A DNA stretch of 24,628 nucleotides from Microcaldota archaeon (GCA_021785805.1 JAJYEJ010000008.1:1-24628); one strand, 5' to 3'; shown: positions 1 to 7,030, counted from the stretch's first letter. Notes: generated from the sequence alone by a model not told the origin. Numbers and translations: made by a program.

Positions 1-2
1 CC

Positions 3-95
3 ATAAGGTCCGACAAGGGACCGGAGGAGGCGTCCACCACGGAAGAGATAATCGAGATGTACAACCTGCAGAAAAGGGTAAAGGTGGAGGGATAG
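3..95 (+). CDS. C-terminal fragment of an unidentified protein (5' end outside the window)
   Basis: An open frame enters from the left edge and ends at TAG 93-95. The 30 visible residues are charged and probably helical, ending in NLQKRVKVEG. They look like a normal soluble protein tail, and the other two forward frames are less protein-like. The product cannot be named from so short a piece. It converges on the minus-strand small gene that ends at 99, with only 3 bases between them, which fits the dense packing of this genome. Confidence 0.4.
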   Translation: MRSDKGPEEASTTEEIIEMYNLQKRVKVEG

Positions 96-98
96 ATC

Positions 99-227
99 TC
101 AGGTCTGGCGGTACAGCATGGCTGTGCTAAGGATGGTAGCGAATATCGCAGCATATATGAACAGGTCGCTGGCGCTTTTCTGGCCTTTGGTTGCTCCTGT
201 AGCCGGTCTCGCTGCTTTCATGGTCAT
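99..227 (-). CDS. 42-residue single-pass membrane peptide, unknown function
   Basis: A short minus-strand frame starts at ATG 227 (a second ATG is at 221) and stops at TGA 101-99. The product has a basic, polar first half (MTMKAARPATGATKGQKSAS) and one hydrophobic helix, roughly residues 21-39 (LFIYAAIFATILSTAMLYR), then a short tail. This is a believable small tail-anchored membrane protein. A plus-strand frame at 118-327 over the same bases is better explained as its shadow. It lies 35 bases downstream of the winged-helix gene in the same direction, so the two may be co-transcribed. Size and topology recall small translocon or stator subunits, but I see no family motif and assign no function. 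Confidence 0.45.
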   Translation of the reverse strand: MTMKAARPATGATKGQKSASDLFIYAAIFATILSTAMLYRQT

Positions 228-262
228 GCGCCACAACTGGGAGCCTGCGGGGAGGGGCAAAA

Positions 263-589
263 CTAGGCTTCTCTTACGCTTTCCAGTATCTTCGAGAACT
301 TTTGCACTCCCTTTATTACCTGTTTGAGCTTCGGGTTCAGCCTGTAGCCCAACCCGTAACCCTTCTCGGTGCGTATATGTGTAGGCTGTATAACGTTAAG
401 GTCGAGGGATAGCTCCCTCAGTGTTATTATCAGGGTCTTGCGCGTGAATTTCTTCTCCAGGACGGAATATATCTCCCTCGTTGTCCTTGGAGATTTCTGC
501 AGGAGCAGCGTCATTATGGCATAGTTCGGCCTGCTGAGTGCCTTGCGTATAAGCCATATCTCATCCTTTGGTTTCTCTTTCTCTGCCAT
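263..589 (-). CDS. Winged-helix DNA-binding protein, probable transcription regulator
   Basis: This 108-residue soluble protein fits one winged helix-turn-helix domain. Residues about 12-35 form the first helix, 35-62 carry the helix-turn-helix (PRTTREIYSVLEKKFTRKTL), and about 70-85 hold the wing with a glycine-rich turn (TEKGYGLGYRL). A basic C-terminal helix could add dimer contacts. The layout resembles archaeal MarR/ArsR/PadR-like one-domain regulators, but I cannot place it in a named family. ATG 589 is favoured because a TATA-like box centred near 615 puts transcription start almost on the ATG, giving a leaderless message. The gene diverges from the pilus operon, and inverted heptamers overlap that operon's promoter, so it may regulate the operon and itself. 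The regulatory link is inference. Confidence 0.75.
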   Translation of the reverse strand: MAEKEKPKDEIWLIRKALSRPNYAIMTLLLQKSPRTTREIYSVLEKKFTRKTLIITLRELSLDLNVIQPTHIRTEKGYGLGYRLNPKLKQVIKGVQKFSKILESVREA

Positions 590-606
590 GTTGAATGATT
601 ATGACC

Positions 607-624
607 TAAGCTTTATAAAGCTTA
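607..624. promoter_or_regulatory. 18-bp perfect palindrome containing the TATA box of the minus-strand regulator gene
   Basis: TAAGCTTTATAAAGCTTA reads the same on both strands. Its core TTTATAAA (612-619) is 23-30 bases upstream of ATG 589, the expected distance for an archaeal TATA box driving a leaderless transcript. A dimeric protein binding the whole palindrome would block TBP, so autoregulation by the winged-helix product is a simple hypothesis. Confidence 0.6.
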
Positions 625-660
625 CCTTATGTACTGCTTTACCAACAATATTACCATTAC

Positions 661-687
661 TTATACTAAAGTATAAATAGTTATACT
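661..687. promoter_or_regulatory. Three alternating copies of TTATACT: probable operator overlapping the pilus operon promoter
   Basis: The heptamer occurs at 661-667 (TTATACT), inverted at 670-676 (AGTATAA), and direct again at 681-687 (TTATACT). Neighbouring pairs form perfect 7-bp inverted repeats with spacers of 2 and 4 bases. The TATA-like stretch TATAAATA (672-679) lies inside, 35-42 bases before ATG 714, giving a predicted start about 10 bases upstream of the ATG. Repressor-type control is inferred from the overlap. The adjacent divergent winged-helix protein is the obvious candidate binder. Confidence 0.6.
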
Positions 688-713
688 TCGCTAAATAGTT
701 ACACAGGGAACAA

Positions 714-2276
714 ATGCCTTTGGGTCGTTGGATGGAAATAGGGTTGCGGCTACCCCGCCTGATGCTGCAGAGGACACCTAAGACCGTGTCCTCTGCCGGG
801 GCGGGAAGGGATGATGAGGCATCAAGGCTAACGTTTTCCATCACAAACGATTACCCTGACAAGGTGGTCGAGACTGACCCTTCCGGTTTCAGGATCATCG
901 GCAGGAGAGGCTCTGCGATGGTATACGCGATAAATGCCGCTAGGATGGACGGAAGGGATTTCGCCATGGCAAACTCCATAAAAGGGAGGGCGATAAGGCA
1001 ACTCCTTGGAAGCGATATGTCCCAATCGGCAAACGAAAGGCTCTCTTTCACTTATAACGCCTGCCTGGGGCTGCTTTCAGGTTCGGATACATCAGAGAGA
1101 AAGGAGATGATATCCTATCTTGTCGCACATGACATAGCAGGTCATGGCCCGATAAGCATACTCTCCGAAGACGCAATCAACATAGAGGAGGTCGAGATCA
1201 ACTCCCATAGCAGCAATATCGCAATCTACCACGCAAGGCACGGCAGGTGCGTGACGAACTTAAGGTTCAATTCAGAGAAGGATTTCAGGTTCATAATGAA
1301 TAGGCTGGTGGCGACGGCGGACCGGGAGCTTAACTCGTCGAATCCTGTGGTGGATGCGCAGCTCTATGACGGATCCAGGATACATGCGCAGCTGAAGCCA
1401 TATGCGATAAAAGGAGCTGCGGCCTCGATAAGGTTCAATGGCAGCAGAAACATGGATATAACAAGGCTCATGAAGCTCGGGACCGTTAAGCCAGAGGTAC
1501 TCGCTTACATATGGATAGCGGTGGAAGCTGGATTGAATATCGTTATCTCAGGAGCGCCAGCTTCCGGAAAGACATCGCTCCTTATCGCGATAAACGCATT
1601 TGCGCCCCCATACCACAAAGTGATTACAATCGAAGAGGACGTAAATGAGCTTAAGTTCTACAATAATTTTATGCACGTAGTCTCCCTACAGGGCTCGAGC
1701 AGGCAGGACAAGCTCGGAGTCAGGGATCAGGTGATAAACGCGCTTAGGCTTAGGCCTGACAGGCTCGTAGTAGGGGAGATAAGGGGGGCAGAAGCGAATG
1801 AGGTCTTCGCGGGGGCGAACCTTGGGATACCGTTCATGACTACAATGCACAGCGCAGGCGATGGGGCTGCGATGATAGGGAGGCTAGCGGCAAGGCCGAT
1901 GGCGGTGCAGGAACAGAACCTGAACATGCTCGACGCATCGATATTCATGCATCACGACGGCTTCAGCCACAGGGCAGTGGAAGGCATCAGCGAATATGAC
2001 TGGTTAAGCAGGGCTGAGACTGCGGTGGAGAACATATCACAGAATCAGAAGGATGGTGACTTCTTGATACGGACGATATTCAGGAATGGGGCATTGGACA
2101 ACAAGGCACTGCGTGAGTCCAAGGCGTTCAGGGAGTATACAAGAAGGAATATGTGCGGAATCCAGGCCACGGTCAAGGAGTTCAGGAAGAGGACCGAACT
2201 GCTGAACAGCCTGTTAGACGGCAAAAGCGCGATGTCAGCTTATGAGAGGATAGTCGCGTATTATGGCGGTGAGTGA
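714..2276 (+). CDS. Type II/IV secretion-pilus assembly ATPase (TadA/CpaF/GspE-VirB11 superfamily)
   Basis: This 520-residue protein is the motor of the pilus operon. Residues about 130-265 form the N-terminal domain typical of the superfamily (from HDIAGHGPISIL through DGSRIHAQLKP). Walker A is GAPASGKTS at 280-288. The Asp/Glu box lies around the IEED motif after it. The Walker B region is LVVGEIRGAE at 351-360, and the histidine box TTMHSAG follows. All are hallmarks of hexameric ATPases that power pilin extrusion from the cytoplasmic membrane. The first 100 residues and the last 100 or so are less conserved. The next gene overlaps the stop by 14 bases and encodes a platform protein, which confirms the pilus context. 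The pair of half-size platforms points to the Tad/Epd branch rather than archaellum FlaI. The start at 714 follows the 661-687 promoter/operator. Confidence 0.9.
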   Translation: MPLGRWMEIGLRLPRLMLQRTPKTVSSAGAGRDDEASRLTFSITNDYPDKVVETDPSGFRIIGRRGSAMVYAINAARMDGRDFAMANSIKGRAIRQLLGSDMSQSANERLSFTYNACLGLLSGSDTSERKEMISYLVAHDIAGHGPISILSEDAINIEEVEINSHSSNIAIYHARHGRCVTNLRFNSEKDFRFIMNRLVATADRELNSSNPVVDAQLYDGSRIHAQLKPYAIKGAAASIRFNGSRNMDITRLMKLGTVKPEVLAYIWIAVEAGLNIVISGAPASGKTSLLIAINAFAPPYHKVITIEEDVNELKFYNNFMHVVSLQGSSRQDKLGVRDQVINALRLRPDRLVVGEIRGAEANEVFAGANLGIPFMTTMHSAGDGAAMIGRLAARPMAVQEQNLNMLDASIFMHHDGFSHRAVEGISEYDWLSRAETAVENISQNQKDGDFLIRTIFRNGALDNKALRESKAFREYTRRNMCGIQATVKEFRKRTELLNSLLDGKSAMSAYERIVAYYGGE

Positions 2277-3009
2277 GATTACTGGAAATGGTCAAAGTCA
2301 AATGGCAGGCAGATTAGGCATAGCTGCAGTATTCGCATTCGTATGCACTGCCGCTTACTTGGCAAGCGGTCTTAGTGACCCGTATATTGCGCTTTCGTCA
2401 GGAATTGCCGCAGCTACTGCGATCACAGCAATAGACCTGAAGCTGAAGAACAGCGTATTGAAGAAGAGGGAGACGTTGCTGCTGGTGTCGGCATTGAAGA
2501 AACTCGGATACGAAATAGGCACGCACGTGCCGTTTACGGCCGCGCTGGACTCCACGATCTGGCACCTGCCAAAGGATAGCGCCGTGAGAGACTTCTTGAG
2601 CAGCATACGGAACCGCCTTGCACTGGGTGCAATGCCCGAAGAGGCGTTTTCCTCATCAACAAATGGAGTTGATGTGTCAATCAGTGGACCTATAGGTAAG
2701 GTAGTAAAGAGCTATGGCTATGGCGCTGACACCGGCATAACGATTGCAGGAGAGGTACAGATGCTAGAGAACCGCATAGAGGAGCGGAAAGAGGTCGAGT
2801 CTGGGGCGCTGGGAAGATACCTGGTCCTTAGCATGGTAGCCAGTACGATAGTCCCATCCCTGGCTATGTTCGCTTTCGTAGGGTACTCCATACTCGAATC
2901 CGCATCCGCCTCGATAGGATTATTTGATATCGTCCTTCTGGCTGCCGTACCGTCGTTCTACGCCGCAGTGAGAGCAAAGGTGGCTGATATATATGCATGG
3001 CAGACTTAA
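2263..3009 (+). CDS. Pilus assembly membrane platform protein, TadB/TadC-like (type II secretion F domain), first copy
   Basis: This 248-residue polytopic protein has two N-terminal membrane helices (about 18-38 and 41-60), a cytoplasmic helical domain of the T2SF type (about 68-175), and two C-terminal helices (about 186-212 and 219-238). It is about half the length of archaeal FlaJ/PilC-type platforms, and a second half-size copy follows, as in Tad systems with separate TadB and TadC. The platform sits in the membrane, docks the ATPase and passes pilins into the fibre. It overlaps the ATPase gene by 14 bases and the next platform gene by 17 bases, so translation is probably coupled. Assignment as TadB or TadC specifically is not possible by eye. 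Confidence 0.75.
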   Translation: MAVSEITGNGQSQMAGRLGIAAVFAFVCTAAYLASGLSDPYIALSSGIAAATAITAIDLKLKNSVLKKRETLLLVSALKKLGYEIGTHVPFTAALDSTIWHLPKDSAVRDFLSSIRNRLALGAMPEEAFSSSTNGVDVSISGPIGKVVKSYGYGADTGITIAGEVQMLENRIEERKEVESGALGRYLVLSMVASTIVPSLAMFAFVGYSILESASASIGLFDIVLLAAVPSFYAAVRAKVADIYAWQT

Positions 3010-3784
3010 TGGCAAAGACCTGGATTACGCTGCCCTTACGGCATCGCTAGCGGTCCTGTCGTTGTCTATGCTGTTGCGTTCGCCCTTTCTCTTTGCCTTT
3101 GGCTGCCTCCCATCGGCATTATTTTCCCAGAGGGCGTTCTTATCGGACAAGAAGGACGTTAATGGCGATGCCGAGATGAGACAGGTGCTGAGTTACGTAT
3201 CGCACAGGTATGGGACCGATAGAAACCTGGTCAGGGCATTGTCCGGAATTCAGGACCATTATGATTCAGGTGTGGCTAAATCCATAGCCATAGCGGTTAG
3301 GGAGTACACGGCAGGAATAGACCCGGTTAGGGCCTTTGCCACGGTGCCCGGAGCTCCAGACTGCTTAGGGGATTTCTACGTCGCTATCGTATCTGGATTG
3401 GTTACCGGAACCGACATAACGGTGCAGTTGGATGCGATAATGAAGCGGCTCGATAACGATCGGGCTTATGCCCTAAAGGGATTAGGCTCGGTAAAGAACT
3501 CATTGACCGTATCTAGGCTTGGTGGAGTCCTATTCTTCCCCATGTTCTCCGGCATGAGTATCGGCATCGTGAACGTATCCGGGGCGATTTACAGCACCGC
3601 TGCGGCAACGACAGCATCCTTAACTGCGCTGTTCGCCGCTTACATAGTGTTCATCAACTACCTTGGGTTCAGGTATGAGCGATCCGGGAACGCATTTGAA
3701 AGGATAGCCAAAGCTGCCGTGTTCGGCACGATAGGCATAGGGGTATTCGAAGCGAGCGGCATGCTCTCCAACTTGATAATATGA
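2993..3784 (+). CDS. Pilus assembly membrane platform protein, TadB/TadC-like, second copy
   Basis: This 263-residue protein has the same plan as its upstream neighbour. Hydrophobic helices lie near the N-terminus (about 13-45). A soluble helical T2SF-like domain follows (about 58-160; features include VSHRYGTDRNLVRALSGI and a later FYVAIVSGLVTGTDI segment). Two or three C-terminal helices lie at about 176-225 and 240-262. With the preceding gene it would form the hetero-oligomeric inner-membrane platform. The gene begins inside the end of the previous one and ends 4 bases before the first prepilin gene. Sequence similarity to the neighbour is low by eye, as usual for TadB versus TadC. Confidence 0.72.
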   Translation: MHGRLNGKDLDYAALTASLAVLSLSMLLRSPFLFAFGCLPSALFSQRAFLSDKKDVNGDAEMRQVLSYVSHRYGTDRNLVRALSGIQDHYDSGVAKSIAIAVREYTAGIDPVRAFATVPGAPDCLGDFYVAIVSGLVTGTDITVQLDAIMKRLDNDRAYALKGLGSVKNSLTVSRLGGVLFFPMFSGMSIGIVNVSGAIYSTAAATTASLTALFAAYIVFINYLGFRYERSGNAFERIAKAAVFGTIGIGVFEASGMLSNLII

Positions 3785-3788
3785 TAAG

Positions 3789-4043
3789 ATGATGGTTATA
3801 GGTGTTTTTATGGATAGAATGGCAGAACGGCATGGCAGGATACTGGGACGCAGGATGTTTGCACAGGGTTCGATGGAGTACATAATGATGCTATCGGCTG
3901 TGAGCATAGTGATAGTTGTGGCTTTGGCCCTGATAACACAGCTGAAGGGTGTTGCGATAGGCTCGCTCCTGAACGGAGGAGGACACAGTGTGATGTCACA
4001 ACTCTCGAACCAGTTGCTTAATCTCAGCAACACTCCCACGTGA
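3789..4043 (+). CDS. Type IV prepilin-like protein with Q-x-S-x-E (class III) signal, small
   Basis: The product is 84 residues from ATG 3789. In-frame ATGs at 3792, 3810, 3819 and 3855 are alternatives. The key segment is RRMFAQGSMEYIMMLSAVSI, where cleavage before Gln26 gives a mature N-terminus Q-G-S-M-E with Glu at +5, followed by a hydrophobic helix (about 29-48). This is the archaeal class III/DUF361-type motif cut by EppA- or PibD-like prepilin peptidases. The mature protein is short (about 59 residues), like a major pilin whose body is mostly the helix, with a Ser/Asn-rich tail. Being the first and smallest prepilin in the operon, it is the best candidate for the main fibre subunit (inference). 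If ATG 3855 is used the precursor would start M-F-A|Q, like the sister pilins. Confidence 0.7.
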   Translation: MMVIGVFMDRMAERHGRILGRRMFAQGSMEYIMMLSAVSIVIVVALALITQLKGVAIGSLLNGGGHSVMSQLSNQLLNLSNTPT

Positions 4044-4047
4044 TGCC

Positions 4048-4413
4048 ATGAAGGCGCAACTCTCGTTCGAGTTCCTCATCTATGTGGCGATATCGGCGGT
4101 ATCTTTGGTTGGCATGCTTGCGGTATACCTTAAGGGCAATGCGATATACGTCAACGTGGAGAACAGATCGTACGCTGAACTCTTAGTCGCGGCCATCAAC
4201 AATCATCTTGGCTACTTCTCAAGCAATTTCACGGCATATGTACCGAAAGGCGTCTGCGCCAACCCGGTCAATGGGACTCTGCTGGAATATGACAACGCCA
4301 CATACTCATTCAGCGGAGATGTGCGTCTGGCCGGAAGCCTTTGCGATGGCAATGGAGGACTTGAATACGTCACGGTCACCCGTCTGGACAATGGGACATT
4401 CGTGGTCGATTGA
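4048..4413 (+). CDS. Type IV prepilin-like protein with Q-x-S-x-E signal
   Basis: This 121-residue protein starts MKAQLSFEFLIYVAI: a two-residue basic leader, probable cleavage between Ala3 and Gln4, Glu at +5 of the mature form, then a helix to about residue 28. The external domain has two cysteines (in VPKGVCANP and GSLCDGNG) that could form a disulfide. It also has several N-x-S/T sequons (NRS, NFT, NGT, NAT), suggesting a secreted, possibly N-glycosylated subunit. It begins 4 bases after the preceding stop and ends one base before the next ATG. Probably a minor pilin. Confidence 0.75.
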   Translation: MKAQLSFEFLIYVAISAVSLVGMLAVYLKGNAIYVNVENRSYAELLVAAINNHLGYFSSNFTAYVPKGVCANPVNGTLLEYDNATYSFSGDVRLAGSLCDGNGGLEYVTVTRLDNGTFVVD

Positions 4414-4414
4414 T

Positions 4415-4630
4415 ATGACAATACATGCCCAGATCGCCTTTGAGATGCTGGTCACATTTGGCATAGCGGTGTCAATCGTTTTCCTGATGGCTTACATGAC
4501 AGGCAGTCATTATAGGGCGTCACACGTGTCTGACCTGAATGATACGAGCGCAGTGACGAACGCCACTGCGGAGATAAGCGCCATGTCGAAGTCCGAGCTA
4601 AGGGACGGTTATGTTCTGATAAACCAATGA
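4415..4630 (+). CDS. Type IV prepilin-like protein, 71 residues
   Basis: The start is ATG 4415, one base after the upstream stop. The longer open frame running back to 4208 lies entirely within the preceding gene and is ignored. The N-terminus MTIHAQIAFEMLVTFGIAVS gives a leader cut before Gln6 with Glu at +5, then a hydrophobic helix to about residue 27. The remaining 44 residues are polar with two N-x-T sequons and no cysteine. Its size is close to the first prepilin, so it could be a second structural pilin. Tight spacing on both sides marks it as part of the operon. Confidence 0.7.
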   Translation: MTIHAQIAFEMLVTFGIAVSIVFLMAYMTGSHYRASHVSDLNDTSAVTNATAEISAMSKSELRDGYVLINQ

Positions 4631-4637
4631 TGGTGCG

Positions 4638-4970
4638 ATGAAAGGGATAATGATAATGATAGATGCCGTTGTTGCGGCGTTCCTCTTCTCCTTCGTATTG
4701 TATTTCTTTGCAGTTGCACTCTACGCGCCCATGAATGGCAGTCAACATCGGCCGGACGGCTACACGCTGAGCAGGCAGGTGCATGCCCAAGAGATGGTTT
4801 ATGCTATTGATAACCTGCACCTCGGTCTGAATGGCACTGTTGCCTTCCTTTCCCAGGCAGGCGACGGCAATTATTCCCTGTTACTGCCCGGAACCGTCTC
4901 GGGAAACGCCGTTGCCATGAGGCTTGTCGTGATAGACGACCGTGTTTATGCTTTAGGGGTGAATAGATGA
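4638..4970 (+). CDS. Pilin-like protein with N-terminal helix but atypical processing site
   Basis: This 110-residue protein begins MKGIMIMIDAVVAAFLFSFV. The N-terminal helix and short basic leader resemble a prepilin, with a possible cut after Gly3 and an acidic Asp9 taking the role of the usual Glu5. The Q-x-[S/T/A]-x-E signature of its sisters is missing. The external part (about 30-110) is mainly beta-like with sequons NGS, NGT and NYS. A GGTG four bases before the ATG could serve as a ribosome site. The stop overlaps the next start as ATGA (4967-4970). Probably a minor pilin that may be cleaved differently or remain membrane anchored. Confidence 0.65.
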   Translation: MKGIMIMIDAVVAAFLFSFVLYFFAVALYAPMNGSQHRPDGYTLSRQVHAQEMVYAIDNLHLGLNGTVAFLSQAGDGNYSLLLPGTVSGNAVAMRLVVIDDRVYALGVNR

Positions 4971-6268
4971 GAGTCCAAACTACGATAGAATTCATGATGC
5001 TGCTGGGTGCCGTCGCTTCTGCGAGCCTTTTTGTGCTGGGCACTTACTCGCATCTTGCAGGCATGCAGAGATCCGCATTCGGCAGGGTAATGAGCAGCGT
5101 AGGAAATAGCGCATACCAGCAACCCATAGCTGCAAACGGCTTCGTAGGTTATCCCCACATGTCGTTAGAGGTCTCGAACGTGAGTTATCTCGGAATGAGC
5201 AATGGGGCGCAGATAGTGATGTATCTCCCTGATGGCGCGAAGCTGATCAGCGTGACGCTCCATGCTCAGGGCACCGGCGGCGTGAATCCTTTCGGATATG
5301 ACAACATGTCATGGACAGGGGTGTCTGTGCTTCCCTTTGCGTTTGCCCCTTCATCACAGGGTCTGATGGAGCTGAATGCCAGCGCGGTCGTATCGCTTGC
5401 CGGGAAGAGATACGACATCAACACATCTGGCTATTCGTTTGCAGAGTACTATCCGGGCAGCGGGGGGCCTCCAGGCAATGGCAGCACGGGTTCCGGGTTT
5501 GAGGCCTCGATAGAGCAGCTCAACAACTCTGTAAACTATCCGTTATCGCCCCCATCGGAGGTCTACAGCATCACCACGTGGAATGCATGCCAGCCGTATG
5601 ACTGCGGACAGGGGGTTTGGCAGATAACCACCCCGTGGCCATCTTGCAACTACTGGGGCTCGGGGCAGAGGGCTTTCTGTGCGGAGAAGATAGGTACAGG
5701 AACGTCTACAGCCCAGATAAGCAGCTCGGGGACCTTCGGGTACAACACTGTGCTCGACCTCAATGATGGGCATTTGGTCCTCTCTTCGGACCTTACGAGC
5801 CTGGATCCCTCAGCTAACGTGATGGCGCCAAATGGGGTAGTCTACGGCAGGGCTTCGGTCATGTCAGTTACAGGGAATGGGGGTTACATGCAGCCATACT
5901 CCCAGTATGTGATAATGGATAGGGGAGGAACGCTAGAACCGATAAACGAAAGCCGTTATGGCATATTCCAGAGCCAGTGGGGCAATCTTGTTTCAGAGCT
6001 TTCAGCATATAACCGTACGGATCCGGGGCAGTTCGGTTCGATAGATTGGTGGCTGAATGCGATAAGCGTCTACGATGGAGAGGAGCAGTCATTCACAGGT
6101 TCTGCGCCAGCCAATGTTTCCTTGTGCAAGATGGCATCCGGCCAGTCTGCTTACACCTGTAAAATCTCATCGCCACTGTTCTATAACATAAGCGTAAAGC
6201 TGGATCCGGGGCTTGATGCAGGAAATGCATCGCTATTCTACCAGGGATCGACCATTTCCCTGAGATGA
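4967..6268 (+). CDS. Large type IV prepilin-like protein (433 residues), candidate tip adhesin
   Basis: The N-terminus MRVQTTIEFMMLLGAVASAS has the operon's prepilin signal: cut before Gln4, Glu at +5, helix to about residue 27. The external region has two parts separated by a Gly/Pro/Ser linker (about 163-178, GSGGPPGNGSTGSG). The first is a beta-rich domain of about 130 residues. The second is a domain of about 250 residues with four clustered cysteines (in NACQPYDCGQG, PSCNYW and AFCAEK) and a later pair. About ten N-x-S/T sequons suggest a glycosylated surface protein. A pilin signal on such a large body is typical of a minor pilin placed at the fibre tip. Translation is coupled to the upstream gene by an ATGA overlap, and GGGGTGA lies just upstream. 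Confidence 0.75.
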   Translation: MRVQTTIEFMMLLGAVASASLFVLGTYSHLAGMQRSAFGRVMSSVGNSAYQQPIAANGFVGYPHMSLEVSNVSYLGMSNGAQIVMYLPDGAKLISVTLHAQGTGGVNPFGYDNMSWTGVSVLPFAFAPSSQGLMELNASAVVSLAGKRYDINTSGYSFAEYYPGSGGPPGNGSTGSGFEASIEQLNNSVNYPLSPPSEVYSITTWNACQPYDCGQGVWQITTPWPSCNYWGSGQRAFCAEKIGTGTSTAQISSSGTFGYNTVLDLNDGHLVLSSDLTSLDPSANVMAPNGVVYGRASVMSVTGNGGYMQPYSQYVIMDRGGTLEPINESRYGIFQSQWGNLVSELSAYNRTDPGQFGSIDWWLNAISVYDGEEQSFTGSAPANVSLCKMASGQSAYTCKISSPLFYNISVKLDPGLDAGNASLFYQGSTISLR

Positions 6269-6272
6269 TGAT

Positions 6273-6662
6273 ATGCGTGCGCAGATGGCTGTGTTTGAGG
6301 CGCTGGTGGCTTCGCTCTTATTGGTCTCGGCCGGAGTCACCATTAGCCACATAGCATACCTTAACAGCGGGGCAAAAGCCAGCACCTTTGCTTATCAGGA
6401 CATGGCATACGATTTCGTAGAAGCGGCATACGAGGTGCCGTACTACCGGGACTGCTTTGCGGAGTGGAACACGACTTGCATAAACCCATTGGTTTCTGAC
6501 ATGAAGGCAACGTACGCTGCAAGTTACGTGAAAGTCCAGATGGGCGATAAGAGCGCTTACGAAGGTTCATCCTCGTCCTGCAGGGATTCTTTTTCCCAGT
6601 GCTACCCTTTTCTTGTGAATAGCGGCTACGAACAGCTCTGCCTGTATGCGTGCGGTGGATAG
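6273..6662 (+). CDS. Cysteine-rich type IV prepilin-like protein
   Basis: This 129-residue protein starts MRAQMAVFEALVASLLLVSA. The leader and Gln+1 match its sisters, but Glu is at +6 rather than +5. The hydrophobic helix ends near residue 30. The mature body carries six cysteines (61, 69, 103, 110, 123, 127), enough for three disulfides, an unusual density for this operon. It starts 4 bases after the preceding stop, and the next gene's ATG follows its stop directly. Probably a minor pilin stabilised by disulfides in an oxidising exterior. Confidence 0.7.
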   Translation: MRAQMAVFEALVASLLLVSAGVTISHIAYLNSGAKASTFAYQDMAYDFVEAAYEVPYYRDCFAEWNTTCINPLVSDMKATYAASYVKVQMGDKSAYEGSSSSCRDSFSQCYPFLVNSGYEQLCLYACGG

Positions 6663-6995
6663 ATGAGTTTCTATGGGCTGCTTCTCCTGGGTTCGGTTAT
6701 GATCGCGATACTGGCGATCAGTTACAGCTCTGTTTCGTCAGGCAACCAGCTTTCATGGTCTGGGGCTGAGATGGCTTACTCGAACGTCCAGCTCGTAGGG
6801 GCGTTCGCGACCGCAGCCGAGAACGGGGCCCCGCTGATGAACGCCACACAGTTAGAGGCTTGGAAGAGCGCTGTGGCAGCTTCGGCTATGGCCGATGGCT
6901 TTGAGGTGGAGGAAGCCGGAAACACCATCGTAGTAAGCACGATGACTGAGCCAAAGGCTTATTCGATAATCAGCCCGGGTGTGCCTGACCCGTAG
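6663..6995 (+). CDS. Membrane-anchored pilin-like protein lacking a clear class III signal
   Basis: This is the last gene of the pilus operon, encoding 110 residues. The N-terminus MSFYGLLLLGSVMIAILAIS is hydrophobic without the basic-leader/Gln/Glu pattern of its sisters, so it may be a plain signal anchor. The rest is about 85 polar residues with one sequon (NAT) and no cysteine. Its ATG is immediately after the previous stop (6660-6662), and GGTGG in that gene's end could be its ribosome site. The tRNA-His promoter begins right at its stop codon. No family recognised. Confidence 0.6.
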   Translation: MSFYGLLLLGSVMIAILAISYSSVSSGNQLSWSGAEMAYSNVQLVGAFATAAENGAPLMNATQLEAWKSAVAASAMADGFEVEEAGNTIVVSTMTEPKAYSIISPGVPDP

Positions 6996-7004
6996 TTTTT
7001 AATA
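6996..7004 (+). promoter_or_regulatory. TATA box of the tRNA-His gene
   Basis: TTTTTAATA lies 27-35 bases before the first transcribed base (G-1 at 7031), the expected archaeal spacing. It starts one base after the pilin stop codon. Confidence 0.6.
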
Positions 7005-7030
7005 CCTGAGTAAGCAAATAGGATATGCAT

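Noticed and set aside
118..327. 69-codon plus-strand frame near the left edge
   Set aside because: It overlaps the regulator and the better-supported minus-strand membrane peptide. The composition of its second half looks like antisense of the regulator.
4208..4414. Upstream extension of the 71-residue prepilin frame
   Set aside because: It lies wholly inside the preceding prepilin gene in another frame. ATG 4415 gives a proper class III signal.
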